Shown here in pieces: positions 1 through 7,776 of a DNA stretch of 64,000 nucleotides (positions are counted from its first letter, which is position 1; every line of letters starts with the position of its first letter). A program made the position numbers and the translations under genes. The notes below the pieces were generated by a model. It was not told where the DNA came from. It did not search any database and was given only the letters and a program-made list of their open reading frames with translations. Location of the stretch: assembly GCA_900471925.1 (NCBI GenBank), contig UCGV01000004.1, forward strand, positions 62,001 through 126,000. Direction: 5' to 3'. Origin of the DNA: Hyphomicrobiales bacterium. GTDB lineage: Bacteria; Pseudomonadota; Alphaproteobacteria; Rhizobiales; Rhizobiaceae.

Positions 1-133
1 CGATGCAGAGAATTTCACGCGGCCTGAGATCGAAGCTCGCCGCCTTGACGGCATAGGGCCTGTCGGCGCCCTTCGGCAGGGCGACGCTCAGATTTTCGAC
101 CCGAAGGATCGGTTGGTTTTCATTGCTGCTCAT
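1..133 (-). CDS. ABC transporter ATP-binding protein, dipeptide/oligopeptide type (partial, N-terminus only)
   Basis: Only the first 44 codons lie in the window; the gene runs off the left edge. The translation starts MSSNENQPILRVENLSV and continues to AVKAASFDLRPREILCI, which is the beta-strand start of DppD/OppD-type ATPases just before the Walker A loop. The ATG lies 6 to 7 bases after a GGAGG and overlaps the stop of the upstream permease as ATGA, so it is translationally coupled. It would energise import by the two permeases that precede it in the operon. The Walker motifs themselves are outside the window, so the family rests on the N-terminal pattern and on context. Confidence 0.8.
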   Translation of the reverse strand, partial: MSSNENQPILRVENLSVALPKGADRPYAVKAASFDLRPREILCI

Positions 134-975
134 GCACGCCTCCCCTGCGCTTCCGAGACTTCCCGCAATCCGTCCGCCAGCAGGCTCAAGCCCAGCATCA
201 GCGACGAGATCGCAAGGCATGGAAAAATCACGAGATGCGGGAAGGCGATCGCCATGGCGCGGCCTTCGTTGACCATCGTGCCCCAATCCGGCGTCGGTGG
301 CGGCAGGCCGAGACCGAGGAAGCCGAGCGTGCCGATGGTGATCGCCGTGTAGCCGAGGCGCAGGCAGAAATCGACTGCGAGCGGACCGCTGGCATTGGGC
401 AGGATATCGAAGAGCATGATGCGCCAGGTGCTTTCGCCCTGCGTCACCGCAGACGCTACGAAATCGCGGCTCGACACATCGATGGTGATGCCGCGCACGA
501 TGCGGAAGATCGCCGGCGCGCTGCCGAAGGTGACGGCAAGCACGATGTTGAAGGGCGAGGAACCGACCACGACTATGATGACGATGTACAGCACCAGAAC
601 CGGGAAGGAGAGCACGACATTGGCGATGTAGGACAGGACCGCATCGATCCAGCCGCGCCAGTAGCCGGCGATAAGCCCGAGCGCCACGCCGACGACATAG
701 GCCGTAACCGTCGCAAGGGTCGAAAACACAACGACGGTGCGTGCGCCATAGATCAGGCGCGAGAGGATATCGCGGCCGAGCTTGTCGGTTCCGAGCCAGA
801 ACACGCCGCCTGTCGGAGCGGCAGTACCAGGTTTTGCCAGCGGCAACAGCGTGCGGATCGGATCAAAGGGCGCAAGGATTGGCGCGAGGATCGCCACCAG
901 CAACCAGCCGATCGTCAGGAACCCGCCGATCAGCACGACCGGATTGGTGAGATAGGGTGTTACAGCTTTCCGCAT
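130..975 (-). CDS. ABC transporter permease, DppC/OppC family
   Basis: Inner-membrane subunit of a dipeptide/oligopeptide/nickel-type importer, 281 aa. The N-terminal OppC-type helix (NPVVLIGGFLTIGWLL) is followed by the short periplasmic GTDKLGRDILSRLIYG motif typical of DppC proteins and by the BPD_transp_1 domain with the ATPase-contact loop around TQGESTWRIMLFDILPN. About six membrane segments are visible. The start chosen is the ATG at 975, after a GAGGG site and 7 bp beyond the previous stop; a longer frame would overlap the upstream permease. The substrate cannot be read from the sequence; peptides, opines and oligosaccharides are all used by this family. Confidence 0.9.
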   Translation of the reverse strand: MRKAVTPYLTNPVVLIGGFLTIGWLLVAILAPILAPFDPIRTLLPLAKPGTAAPTGGVFWLGTDKLGRDILSRLIYGARTVVVFSTLATVTAYVVGVALGLIAGYWRGWIDAVLSYIANVVLSFPVLVLYIVIIVVVGSSPFNIVLAVTFGSAPAIFRIVRGITIDVSSRDFVASAVTQGESTWRIMLFDILPNASGPLAVDFCLRLGYTAITIGTLGFLGLGLPPPTPDWGTMVNEGRAMAIAFPHLVIFPCLAISSLMLGLSLLADGLREVSEAQGRRA

Positions 976-982
976 GGCGCCC

Positions 983-1942
983 TCACTTCCGTCCCTTGGC
1001 TGCATCAAGCAGCGAGACACGCGGATTGAGCCAGCCATAGGCGAGATCGGAGAGAATCTGCGTCGCGACAACGACAACGACACTCACCATCGCGCATGCC
1101 TCGACGAGGCGAATGTCGCTGTTGAGCGCGGCATCATAGAGAAGCGTACCGAAGCCCTTGTAGGCATAGAAGACCTCCACGACGATGACGCCGGACAGCA
1201 GCCACGGAAATTGCAGCATGATGACGGTAACAGGCGTGATCAGCGCATTGCGCAAGGCATGCCGCCAGACGATGCGTGCCGTGCTCGCCCCTTTCAGCCG
1301 CGCCGTGCGGACATAATGAGTACCCATCACCTCGATCATGGAGGCGCGGGTGACGCGTGCCAGATAACCGGTGGAATAGAAGGCAAGGACCAAAACCGGC
1401 AGAATGATCTGCTGCAACGAAAAACCCGTCAGCATGGTGCTGGCGCCCGGCAGCCAGTGCAGCCAGAAAACGAAGACGGCAGAGAAGAAAACGGCGGAAG
1501 CGAAATCCGGGATCGAGGTCGTGGCGATCGCGATGAAGGAAACGGCGCGATCGAGCAGCGAACCGGGACGCATGCCAGCAATGATGCCCGCAAACAGGCC
1601 GACAGGCACGATCACCAGCAGCGCGCCGCCGGCAAGAATGCCGGAGGCCGCAAGGCGGTCCGGAATAAGCTGGGCAACCGGCGCACGGTAATAGGTGGAC
1701 ATGCCCCAGTCACCGGTCACGAAGGACCAAAGCCAGCGTCCATAGCGAATGATGAAGGGGGCATCGTAACCGTTGGCCGTCAGCCACTGCGCACGCTGGG
1801 CCGGCGTCGAGAACTGACCGAGGACCTTGACGGCGACATCGCCGACATTGACCTCCAGCGCCAGGTAAACGAGCAGCGACACGGTGAACATAACCGCGAG
1901 AGCGCTTGCCAATTTACGGAGAATGAAAAGAAAAACGGTCAC
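983..1942 (-). CDS. ABC transporter permease, DppB/OppB family
   Basis: First permease subunit of the same importer, 319 aa, starting at a GTG (MTVFLFILRKLASALAVMF) that follows a GAGGTGG ribosome site. The start fits DppB proteins, which begin with a membrane helix of the type F-I-x-R-R-L. A periplasmic segment after the first helix and the characteristic loop MIEVMGTHYVRTARLKG, which contacts the ATPase, are visible. The open frame extends further upstream to 2341, but that part lies over the binding-protein gene and is not coding. It lies 53 bp after the binding-protein gene, with a strong hairpin in that gap. Confidence 0.9.
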   Translation of the reverse strand: MTVFLFILRKLASALAVMFTVSLLVYLALEVNVGDVAVKVLGQFSTPAQRAQWLTANGYDAPFIIRYGRWLWSFVTGDWGMSTYYRAPVAQLIPDRLAASGILAGGALLVIVPVGLFAGIIAGMRPGSLLDRAVSFIAIATTSIPDFASAVFFSAVFVFWLHWLPGASTMLTGFSLQQIILPVLVLAFYSTGYLARVTRASMIEVMGTHYVRTARLKGASTARIVWRHALRNALITPVTVIMLQFPWLLSGVIVVEVFYAYKGFGTLLYDAALNSDIRLVEACAMVSVVVVVATQILSDLAYGWLNPRVSLLDAAKGRK

Positions 1943-1963
1943 GAACCACCTCTTTGCCGGGTC

Positions 1964-1986
1964 GGGGCCGCCTTTCGGGCGGCCCC
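1964..1986 (-). other. Intercistronic hairpin after the binding-protein gene
   Basis: A perfect 9-bp stem (GGGGCCGCC at 1964-1972 with GGCGGCCCC at 1978-1986) and a 5-nt loop lie between the binding-protein stop and the permease start. No T-run follows on the minus strand, so this looks less like a terminator and more like the 3'-stabilising hairpins that keep binding-protein mRNA more abundant than that of the membrane subunits. That role is inferred from similar operons. Confidence 0.6.
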
Positions 1987-1995
1987 TGCCAAAGA

Positions 1996-3621
1996 TCAAG
2001 CCTTGGCGAGCCAGACGCCATCCATGCGGAAGTAATCCGCCGGATGGAGCACGTAACCGCGGACGGTGGTAGCCGCGGCGCTGAAGCGGTTCGGCCAATA
2101 GGGCTGAATGATGACGGCAGAATCCTGCAGGATCTGTTCGACATCCTTCATGGCTTCGGGGCGCTTGGCCGGATCGACGACGGCAAGTGCCTTGTCGAGC
2201 GCAGCATCGAATTCCTTGCTGGCGAAATGGCTCTCGTTCCAGGCGCCGCCGGAGCGGTAGGCAAGGTCGAGCGTCATGGCGCCGAGCGGGCGGTGCGCCC
2301 AATAGGTGAGACCGAACGGAACCTTGTCCCAGATCGGCCAATACTGCGAGGCCGGCAGGACATTGAGCTTCAGCCGGATACCGGCTTCGGCAAGGTTCTG
2401 CTGCAGCACCTGCGCGGTATCCTGTTCCCAGGTACCCTGCGTGTTACCTAGCGTCAGTTCCAGATCGAGGCCGTCCTTGTGCCCGGCTTCAGCGAGGAGT
2501 GCCTTGGCCTTCTCGACATCACGAGTAACCGCCGGCAGTGCGAAATAGTCAGGCTGGACCGGCGAGACGTGGAAGTTGGCGCCGACTTCACCCTCGCCGC
2601 GATAGGCGACATCGAGCATCTGTTTGTTGTCGGCAGCAAGCTGCACGGCCTTGCGGACGCGAACGTCGTCGAACGGCTTCTGGTCGGACTGCATGCGCAT
2701 GACGAGCGTATGCGCCGCCTTGCCGGTCAGGATCTGGATGTTCGGCAGCGACTTCATGAGATCGTATTCGGCGATCGTCGCGCGGTAGATGATATCGATC
2801 TGGCCGCTCGAAAGGGCAGCGAGATGCGTGGTGATATCAGTGCCGAGGTCGATATACTGAATGCCATCGAGATGGGCCGGCGTGCCCCAATAATCGGCGC
2901 GCTTGGAGAAGACCGCCTGACGGCCGACTTCGTAGGCATCCAGCTTGAACGGACCAGTACCAACAGGATTGGCCGGCCAGTTGGCGCCGCCCTTGACGAA
3001 GTCGCGGTGCAGCATCGGGCAGGTGTAGGAATAGAGCTGTTCCGGCAGTGAAGAAACGGCGCGCGACAGCGTGATGCGGACGGTATGGTCGCCGGTCTTT
3101 TCGACCTTTTCGACAGCCGAGAAAGCCGTTTTGTTGGAAGACTGCGAGTCCGGTGCAATCCAGCGCTGAATGTTGAAGATCACGTCCTCGGGGGTGAAGG
3201 CATCGCCATTCGACCACTTGGCGCGTTCATCGAGTTCGAAATCCCAGGTCTTGAGATCGGCAGACGGCGTCCAGCTCTTGGCGAGATAGGGATGCGTGAC
3301 ATTGTCGGCATCGACGAATGTCAGGAATTCCAGGCTGTTGCGATAGAGGTTCGAAGCCTCGATCCAGCTCGTCATCATCGGATCGGTCAGTTCCTGGATC
3401 TGGCAGCCGAAACGCAGCGTGCCGCCATCCGTAGGCGTTTCCTGGGCGAATGCAGGCTTGCTTTCACCGAGGAAGGCGCTGGCGGAAGCCGCCGTCACAC
3501 CGAGCCAGGCGACGGCACGCAGGAAGCCGCGGCGATCGATCTTGCCGGCGCGGACCTGTTCGCACAGTTCCGGCACCGAGGGATGCAGCGGCTTGCCGCT
3601 ATTGGTCTTCAATTCAGTCAT
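1996..3621 (-). CDS. Extracellular solute-binding protein, family 5 (DppA/OppA-like), Tat-exported
   Basis: Periplasmic binding protein of 541 aa that delivers substrate to the adjacent permeases. An N-terminal extension of about 35 residues precedes a twin-arginine signal, RRGFLRAVAWLGVTAASA, with cleavage likely near AFAQET. The mature part has the SBP_bac_5 pattern: L-A-x-S-W near residue 105, W-S-N-G-D-A-F-T-P-E-D-V near residue 125, and the P-V-G-T-G-P-F-K-L block. The start at 3621 follows GGAGGAGG. Tat export of a family-5 binding protein is common in rhizobia. The substrate is unknown; neighbours encode aldehyde-metabolising enzymes rather than peptidases. Confidence 0.92.
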   Translation of the reverse strand: MTELKTNSGKPLHPSVPELCEQVRAGKIDRRGFLRAVAWLGVTAASASAFLGESKPAFAQETPTDGGTLRFGCQIQELTDPMMTSWIEASNLYRNSLEFLTFVDADNVTHPYLAKSWTPSADLKTWDFELDERAKWSNGDAFTPEDVIFNIQRWIAPDSQSSNKTAFSAVEKVEKTGDHTVRITLSRAVSSLPEQLYSYTCPMLHRDFVKGGANWPANPVGTGPFKLDAYEVGRQAVFSKRADYWGTPAHLDGIQYIDLGTDITTHLAALSSGQIDIIYRATIAEYDLMKSLPNIQILTGKAAHTLVMRMQSDQKPFDDVRVRKAVQLAADNKQMLDVAYRGEGEVGANFHVSPVQPDYFALPAVTRDVEKAKALLAEAGHKDGLDLELTLGNTQGTWEQDTAQVLQQNLAEAGIRLKLNVLPASQYWPIWDKVPFGLTYWAHRPLGAMTLDLAYRSGGAWNESHFASKEFDAALDKALAVVDPAKRPEAMKDVEQILQDSAVIIQPYWPNRFSAAATTVRGYVLHPADYFRMDGVWLAKA

Positions 3622-3658
3622 AATCTGCCTCCTCCTTGAATGGGCAGTATGTTCGCTA

Positions 3659-4669
3659 TCAGGCACCCTCTGTGCCAGACACGATGCGCAGGGCGGGCTT
3701 TTCACCTTCGTTCACCATACGATTGCTGAAGCGGCTGATGATCCAGGATCGAAACCCTGCAATCAGAGGATCCACCAGCCCTTCCGCATCGGTCTTCAGG
3801 TAATACCCGAAGCCTTCGTAATAGTGTGCGGTGACCGGCGCAACCAAGCGGCCGCTTTCTATTTCCTCCCGGAAAAGGGCCGGATCTGCCAACACCAGCC
3901 CCTGCCCCGACAATGCGTATTGTACCCCGAGGCTGGCGCTGTCGAATGTCACGCCCCGCGCCACGGAAACCCCACCAAGACCGTTCTGGACAAGGAAGCG
4001 CTGCCACGTGAGGTAAGGCTCCATATCGACGATTTTGATGTGAATGATTTCGTTTGCCGCAATGAAAGCCGCAATATCCGAAACCCCTCCTCTGGCCAGA
4101 TCGGCCCGCACCAAATCAGGATGGCACAGGATCGTCGGCCGCTCCTCCCAGAGCAAGTCGGTGATCCATTCATCGACGGCCGGCCGAGTGTAGACGACCG
4201 CCACATCGAATTCGCTGTCCGGCACCCCATAGGGTGTCGAAACCTCCAGAAGCACGTCCGGGAAGCTGCGTCGGAAATCGGTCAGCAGCGGCACGGTGAG
4301 CTTCATGGCAAAGCTCGGCGGCAGGTTGATGCGCAGCTTGCGCTGGCGCTGCTCATCCGGCGCGCAGACTTCGCGCATCGCCTGTTCGATACGATCGAAG
4401 CCCTTGCCGATGCCGGCGGCGAGCGAGCGCCCGGCGTCGGTCAGCGTCGTCGCCTTGTGACCGCGTTCGAAAAGCTTGCGCCCGATGCTCTCTTCCAGAC
4501 CGATGACATGCCGCGAAAGCGCGCTCTGCGAAATATTGAGCGCTGCGGCTGCCGCCGTGAAGCTGCCGTGATGCGCCACAGCCTCGAAGGCCCGGAGCGC
4601 ATTCAGCGGCAACCGGCGGCGATCGACCGCCGGCTCCTTCTTCGTCTGGGGAGAGCGATCCTCCGTCAT
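3659..4669 (-). CDS. LysR-family transcriptional regulator (GcvA-like)
   Basis: 336 aa. The N-terminal winged helix begins at about residue 17 (RLPLNALRAFEAVAHHGSF) with the recognition helix in ISQSALSRHVIGLEE; the LysR substrate-binding domain follows from about residue 105. The opening LNALRAFEA is typical of the GcvA/AmpR branch. Its ATG overlaps the dehydrogenase stop as TAATG and its stop lies 37 bp before the binding-protein start, so the regulator is embedded within the operon it probably controls instead of being divergent, as most LysR genes are. The inducer is unknown; a T-N11-A dyad at 7753-7767 is a candidate site. Confidence 0.9.
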   Translation of the reverse strand: MTEDRSPQTKKEPAVDRRRLPLNALRAFEAVAHHGSFTAAAAALNISQSALSRHVIGLEESIGRKLFERGHKATTLTDAGRSLAAGIGKGFDRIEQAMREVCAPDEQRQRKLRINLPPSFAMKLTVPLLTDFRRSFPDVLLEVSTPYGVPDSEFDVAVVYTRPAVDEWITDLLWEERPTILCHPDLVRADLARGGVSDIAAFIAANEIIHIKIVDMEPYLTWQRFLVQNGLGGVSVARGVTFDSASLGVQYALSGQGLVLADPALFREEIESGRLVAPVTAHYYEGFGYYLKTDAEGLVDPLIAGFRSWIISRFSNRMVNEGEKPALRIVSGTEGA

Positions 4670-6114
4670 TATCCTGCAAGCCCACCGAACAGGACGTATT
4701 TGCTCTCGAGATATTCATCGAGCCCTTCGGCAGCGCCTTCACGGCCGAGACCGGATTGCTTGACGCCGCCGAAAGGCGCGACTTCCGTCGAGATCACGCC
4801 TTCGTTGATGCCGACCATGCCTGCTTCCAGCGCCTCGGCGACACGCCAGGCGCGACCGAGATTCTGCGTGAAGAAATAGGCCGAGAGGCCGGTTTCCGTA
4901 TCGTTGGCGAGCGCGATTGCCTCTTCCTCACCCTTGAAGCGGAAAATGCCTGCAACCGGACCGAAAGTCTCTTCGGTCGCCAGCGCCATATCTTTCGTCA
5001 TGCCGGTCAGCACCGTCGGCTCATAGAAAAGGCCGCCGCGCTCATGCCGCTTGCCGCCCGTCAACACCTTGGCGCCCTTCTCGACGGCATCGGTCACATG
5101 CCGCTCGACCTTCGTCAGCGCCGGCGCATTGATGAGCGGCCCCTGCGCTGCGCCGTCCTCGACGCCTGGCGCGACCTTCATCGCCGCTACGGCCTTGGCA
5201 AGCGCTTCGGCATAGCGGTCATAAATGCCATCCTCGACGAGGATGCGATTGGCGCAGACGCAGGTCTGACCGGTATTGCGGAACTTGGAGGCGATCGTGC
5301 CACGCACGGCCTGATCGATATCGGCATCGTCGAAAACGATCAGCGGCGCGTTGCCGCCGAGTTCCAGGCTGATGCGCTTTACCGTATCCGCACTCTGGCG
5401 CATGAGCAGCTTGCCGGTCGCCGTCGATCCCGTGAACGAGAACTTGCGCACGACCGGGCTCTTCATCCAGACGCCGACGACATCGGCCGGCGACTTCGTC
5501 GTCACCACGCTGACGACACCGGCGGGAACGCCGGCCTGCTCGCCGAGACGGGCAAGTGCCAGCGCCGAGAGCGGCGTATCCTCGGCCGGCTTGATGATGA
5601 TGGTGCAGCCGGCAGCAAGTGCCGGGCCAACCTTGCGGGTGATCATCGCCAGCGGGAAATTCCACGGCGTCACAGCCGCGACGACCCCAACCGGCTCCTT
5701 CATCACGACGATGCGCGCATCGGCCTTGTGCGACGGCACGACGCCGCCATGCGAGCGGCGGCCTTCCTCGGCAAACCAGGTGAGGAAACCGGCCGCATAG
5801 GCGACTTCGCCGCGCGCTTCAGCCAGCGGCTTGCCCTGTTCGGCCGTCAGCAGACGCGCAAGATCTTCCTGATTGACAAGCATTAGATCCGCCCAGCGGC
5901 GGAGAACTGCAGAGCGCTCCGAGGCAAGCGTCTTGCGCCAGGTCTTGAAAGCCCTGGCAGCAGCATCGACTGCCTGCTGAGCTTCCGCCGCGCCGCAATC
6001 CGGCACGGTCGCAAGCTCGCTGCCATCGGCAGGGTTCAGCACGGCGAAGCGCTTGCTGTCAGCAGCACTCCCCCAGCCTCCACCGATCAGCGCATTGTCT
6101 TCCACAAGCTTCAT
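4669..6114 (-). CDS. NAD(P)-dependent aldehyde dehydrogenase, succinate-semialdehyde dehydrogenase (GabD) type
   Basis: Oxidises an aldehyde to the acid; 481 aa, the normal length for GabD. Visible motifs are the NAD(P)-binding FTGSTATGK (about residues 227-235), the general base Glu251 in LELGGNAP, the catalytic Cys285 in NTGQTCVCANR, and ETFGPVA. The start at 6114 (MKLVEDNALIGG) follows GAAGG and lies 1 bp after the Fae-like gene. GabD is the closest family by pattern, but aldehyde dehydrogenases cross-react widely and the context (Fae homologue, aldo/keto reductase, transporter) could mean another semialdehyde or glutaraldehyde-type substrate. Confidence 0.85.
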   Translation of the reverse strand: MKLVEDNALIGGGWGSAADSKRFAVLNPADGSELATVPDCGAAEAQQAVDAAARAFKTWRKTLASERSAVLRRWADLMLVNQEDLARLLTAEQGKPLAEARGEVAYAAGFLTWFAEEGRRSHGGVVPSHKADARIVVMKEPVGVVAAVTPWNFPLAMITRKVGPALAAGCTIIIKPAEDTPLSALALARLGEQAGVPAGVVSVVTTKSPADVVGVWMKSPVVRKFSFTGSTATGKLLMRQSADTVKRISLELGGNAPLIVFDDADIDQAVRGTIASKFRNTGQTCVCANRILVEDGIYDRYAEALAKAVAAMKVAPGVEDGAAQGPLINAPALTKVERHVTDAVEKGAKVLTGGKRHERGGLFYEPTVLTGMTKDMALATEETFGPVAGIFRFKGEEEAIALANDTETGLSAYFFTQNLGRAWRVAEALEAGMVGINEGVISTEVAPFGGVKQSGLGREGAAEGLDEYLESKYVLFGGLAG

Positions 6115-6115
6115 A

Positions 6116-6625
6116 TCAGGCGACCTTCGGCGTGAAGAACGGATTGCCGACCGTTGCCACGCCTTCGGCAAGCTCGGCACGCGACGGCCAGCCCTTCAGC
6201 AAAGCGCGCTTGGCGGCAAGATGCGTTGCAGCCTTGTTGTTATGATACACTTCTTCAGCATCGTTTGCCGACGGATTGACCCAGACGGCGGCAATTGCGA
6301 CCCAGTCATCCTCGGCTTCCGCCGGCAGCGAGCCGTCGAGGAGCGCTGCGGTAATGCCGGCGGCAACACCGGCCTGCGCCGGGCCCCAGGTCATCAGCTC
6401 ATGCGACGAACCGGACTCCATCACCGCCTTGGCGATGAAGAGCGTCACGGGCTTGGCCGGCAGGTTCGGCTTCAGCACCGCCTGGAACGGCAGGTGACCC
6501 GGACCGGGGCTTGCCGCAGCCCCGGCAAGCGCGCCGGAAATCGGGCCGTTCTTAGGGCCGATGTAGAGGTTGATATGAGCAGCGTTCGGGCCGGAACCCT
6601 CGAAGCCTTCACCGATATAAAGCAT
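6116..6625 (-). CDS. Formaldehyde-activating enzyme (Fae) family protein
   Basis: 169 aa, the same length as Fae of methylotrophs. Fae couples formaldehyde to tetrahydromethanopterin. The family hallmark AHINLYIGPKNGPISGAL is present near the N-terminus, including the His (residue 17) that serves as general acid in characterised Fae, and the C-terminal half has the conserved DWVAIAAVWVNPSA and KAATHLAAKRAL blocks. It follows a GGAG site and is packed against the aldehyde dehydrogenase. No methanopterin-linked genes are visible here, so this may be a Fae paralogue acting on another aldehyde or cofactor. Family assignment is firm; the reaction is not. Confidence 0.85.
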   Translation of the reverse strand: MLYIGEGFEGSGPNAAHINLYIGPKNGPISGALAGAAASPGPGHLPFQAVLKPNLPAKPVTLFIAKAVMESGSSHELMTWGPAQAGVAAGITAALLDGSLPAEAEDDWVAIAAVWVNPSANDAEEVYHNNKAATHLAAKRALLKGWPSRAELAEGVATVGNPFFTPKVA

Positions 6626-6673
6626 TGAAATCTCCAGTAGCGATGCGAGTCGAACCCAGTATGCCCTTGCCCA

Positions 6674-7669
6674 TTACGCCTTCGAAAGCGCACGCGGGCG
6701 GCGGACCGGGTTATAGTCGTTGATCATGTCGCGCGGGCGGTAGGGTTCTTCGAGGAAGGCGCGCTCTTCTGCAGTGAGTTCGATCGCCGCGGCCTCGATG
6801 GCGGCAGTGACATGCTCGGGGCTTTCCGTGCCGACGATCGGAACCGTGCTGTTGCCGGAGCCGATGACCCAGGCCTGGGCGATCTGGCTCGCCGTCTTGC
6901 CGCGCTTGGCAGCGAGTTCGTTGACGCGCTTGGCGATCTCCTGGTCGATCTCGTCGCCGAACCAATCGAGATAGAGGTCATGGGCGATGCGCGGTGCCGA
7001 ACCGCCGCCGGCGAGATAACCGCGGGCGAGCGGCGAGAAGGTCGTGACTGCGATACCTTCGTCCTGGCAATAAGGCATCATCTCGCGCTCTTCCTCGCGG
7101 TAGAGCAGCGAATATTGGCACTGCATGTTGACGAACCGCGTCCAGCCGTTCTTGTCGGCGACGTGGTTCATCTTGGCGAACTGCCAGGAATACATGGTGG
7201 AAGCGCCGATGTAGCGCGCCTTGCCAGATTTCACGATGTCATGCAGCGCGCTCATCGTCTCTTCGATCGGCGTTTCCGGATCGAATGCGTGGATGACATA
7301 GAGATCGACATAGTCGGTGCCCATCTGCTTCAGCGACTTGTCGATGGATGCCATCAGGTGCTTGCGCGACAGACCCTTGTCGTTCGGATCGTCGCTCATC
7401 GGATAGAAGGCCTTAGTCGCGAGCACCAGCTTTTCACGATCGGTCAGCGACAGCAGCGTGCGGGCCACGACCTGCTCGTTGACGCCGGTCGAATACCAGT
7501 CCGCCATGTCGAAGAAATTGATGCCGACATCGAGCGCCTTCTTGAGGATCGGCACCGACTTTTCCTCGTCCAGCACCCAACCCTTCCACTTGGATGTCCC
7601 GATACCCATGGTACCAAGGCAAAGCGACGAAACCTTCAGGCCGGTCCGGCCAAAGCGCACATATTCCAC
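6674..7669 (-). CDS. Aldo/keto reductase
   Basis: 331 aa NAD(P)H-dependent aldehyde or ketone reductase of the AKR superfamily, YghZ/Tas-like branch. The catalytic tetrad is visible: Asp in FFDMADWYSTG with Tyr four residues further on, Lys in VLATKAFY, and His in DYVDLYVIHAFD. The C-terminal half carries the cofactor-binding VPIVGTESPEHV. The first codon is GTG at 7669 with AGGA about 9 bases upstream. It is the promoter-proximal gene of the minus-strand operon that continues through Fae and GabD homologues to the transporter. Together with the dehydrogenase it suggests interconversion of an aldehyde with both an alcohol and an acid. Confidence 0.9.
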   Translation of the reverse strand: MEYVRFGRTGLKVSSLCLGTMGIGTSKWKGWVLDEEKSVPILKKALDVGINFFDMADWYSTGVNEQVVARTLLSLTDREKLVLATKAFYPMSDDPNDKGLSRKHLMASIDKSLKQMGTDYVDLYVIHAFDPETPIEETMSALHDIVKSGKARYIGASTMYSWQFAKMNHVADKNGWTRFVNMQCQYSLLYREEEREMMPYCQDEGIAVTTFSPLARGYLAGGGSAPRIAHDLYLDWFGDEIDQEIAKRVNELAAKRGKTASQIAQAWVIGSGNSTVPIVGTESPEHVTAAIEAAAIELTAEERAFLEEPYRPRDMINDYNPVRRPRALSKA

Positions 7670-7752
7670 AGCAATGTCCTAAAAGTGTTTCTCCCTCCTA
7701 AGACTATGCCGTGGCGACACTATTGTGACAAATAGGTTTATTCGATGCGGCC

Positions 7753-7767
7753 ATCTCAAAATGAGAT
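7753..7767 (-). promoter_or_regulatory. Candidate LysR-type operator (T-N11-A dyad) upstream of the aldo/keto reductase operon
   Basis: ATCTCA-AAA-TGAGAT is a perfect 6-bp inverted repeat with a 3-bp centre, 84 bp before the first codon of the operon, and fits the T-N11-A shape of LysR boxes. The only regulator in the operon is LysR-type, which is why it is assigned here. It lies just beyond the end of the export operon at 7777, so no coding gene covers it. The protein-site pairing is inference. Confidence 0.4.
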
Positions 7768-7776
7768 ATGGCACCG

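Noticed and set aside
1964..1986. Hairpin after the family-5 binding-protein gene as a rho-independent terminator
   Set aside because: No T-run follows on the transcribed strand, and the downstream permeases need read-through. Kept as an intercistronic hairpin.
974..2035. Long plus-strand open frames across the importer genes (also 3419-4879, 16125-16817, 17314-18813, 31072-32379, 49678-51135, 50934-52304)
   Set aside because: All are shadows of well-supported genes on the other strand, rich in Arg, Asp, Gln and His as expected for antisense frames in GC-rich DNA, with no recognisable domain.
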